A stretch of 15,005 nt of DNA from Bryobacterales bacterium (GTDB taxonomy: Bacteria; Acidobacteriota; Terriglobia; Bryobacterales; Bryobacteraceae). How positions within the stretch are numbered: the first letter of the stretch is position 1; each line of letters begins with the position of its first letter. Location: the NCBI GenBank assembly GCA_003132905.1, contig PKZC01000079.1:1-15005 (forward strand), in the 5' to 3' direction. Shown piece by piece: positions 14,713-15,005 of this stretch. The notes beneath the pieces were generated by a model that ran no database searches, was not told the origin of the DNA, and was given only the letters and a program-made list of their open reading frames with translations. Position numbers and translations under genes: made by a program.

Positions 14713-15005
14713 CTACTCACAACCGAATCCCGCTTTAAAGCATGCCCGCACTGACTCCCAGTCCGCATCTGAAAGTCGCCCGATTAAGCGAACCTCCCTT
14801 TGAGGGAGAGTGACCGGAAACAACCTAAAATACGACGCCGCGTGCAACCCCGCTTGCCGCCAATCGATCAGGGGGCAATCGGTGGAGCCATTGGCTTGGG
14901 GGGCTGGGTAGTGATAAGGCCCACCACGACATCTGGCCTGTGCCGATGGTATTCCTCGGTGGAGAGCACCACTGCGGGGCGAGTCTTTGTCAATTGGGCG
15001 CCTGG
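14713..15005 (-). pseudogene. PemK/MazF-family toxin, frameshifted and cut by window edge
   Basis: From the right edge inward, the - strand reads PGAQLTKTRPAVVLSTEEYH then RHRPDVVVGLITTQPPKPMAP in one frame, which hits TGA at 14870-14868. Shifting one base at about 14883 gives TDCPLIDWRQAGLHAASYFR, LFPVTLPQREVRLIGRLSDA and DWESVRACFKAGFGCE, ending in TAG at 14715-14713. The joined product has the PemK/MazF landmarks in order: RPAVVLS, TDxxLxDW, an AGL/S segment and IGRLSDxDW. MazF-like toxins are mRNA interferases paired with a small antitoxin gene normally placed just upstream, which would be beyond 15005. A single missing base, consistent with CCAACC becoming CCACC, explains the break. It is either a true inactivating mutation or a sequence error. 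The N-terminal part is outside the window. Confidence 0.82.

Noticed and set aside
14868..14883. Programmed -1 frameshift in the PemK/MazF gene at the C-run
   Set aside because: The conserved TD codons already lie in the second frame upstream of the C-run, so slipping there would lose them. A single missing base near 14883 fits better.

Overview
The window reads like a chromosomal segment of a moderately GC-rich Gram-negative soil-type bacterium. The best guess is the Acidobacteriota (Bryobacter/Solibacter group). This rests on recall of family habits: secreted TldD-like pairs, ECF sigma plus zinc-finger anti-sigma operons with HEAT-repeat proteins, a giant DUF4175-like protein and a lone cytochrome P460. 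No 16S or other marker is present, so the taxonomy is inference.

Layout. (1) The left edge (1-383) holds the C-terminal tail of a + strand gene and, facing it, a 5'-truncated - strand coding remnant. (2) A - strand operon (3742 to 384) encodes a small secreted protein, a three-histidine-box membrane desaturase fused to a short Rossmann/SAM-like domain, and a five-TM sulfatase/LTA-synthase-like enzyme. The last two genes overlap by ATGA. (3) A divergent intergenic region (3743-3887) contains a small palindrome. (4) A + strand run of six close genes (3888-10275) encodes a secreted TldD-like metallopeptidase with HExxxH, a tandem paralogue that has lost the active site (TldE-like), an ECF sigma factor, its zinc-finger membrane anti-sigma factor, an exported TPR+HEAT protein, and a very small exported HEAT-like protein. 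(5) An isolated - strand cytochrome P460-family gene has an inverted repeat upstream. (6) A 1202-residue - strand DUF4175-like membrane protein carries poly-Gly and Gln/Gly/Ser-rich tracts and ends at a hairpin. (7) At the right edge is a - strand PemK/MazF-type toxin gene. A missing base just before its TDxxLxDW motif breaks the frame. It is not visible as a single ORF and was recovered by joining two frames.

How it may work together (inference). The - operon looks like a membrane-lipid or envelope-modification module. The + block couples an extracytoplasmic TldD/TldE-like peptidase pair to an ECF sigma/anti-sigma switch and exported helical-repeat scaffold proteins, with gaps small enough for co-transcription. 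E. coli TldD/TldE is cytosolic, so an exported version made of one active and one inactive subunit is the most interesting system here. No tRNA, rRNA, CRISPR array or insertion sequence was seen.
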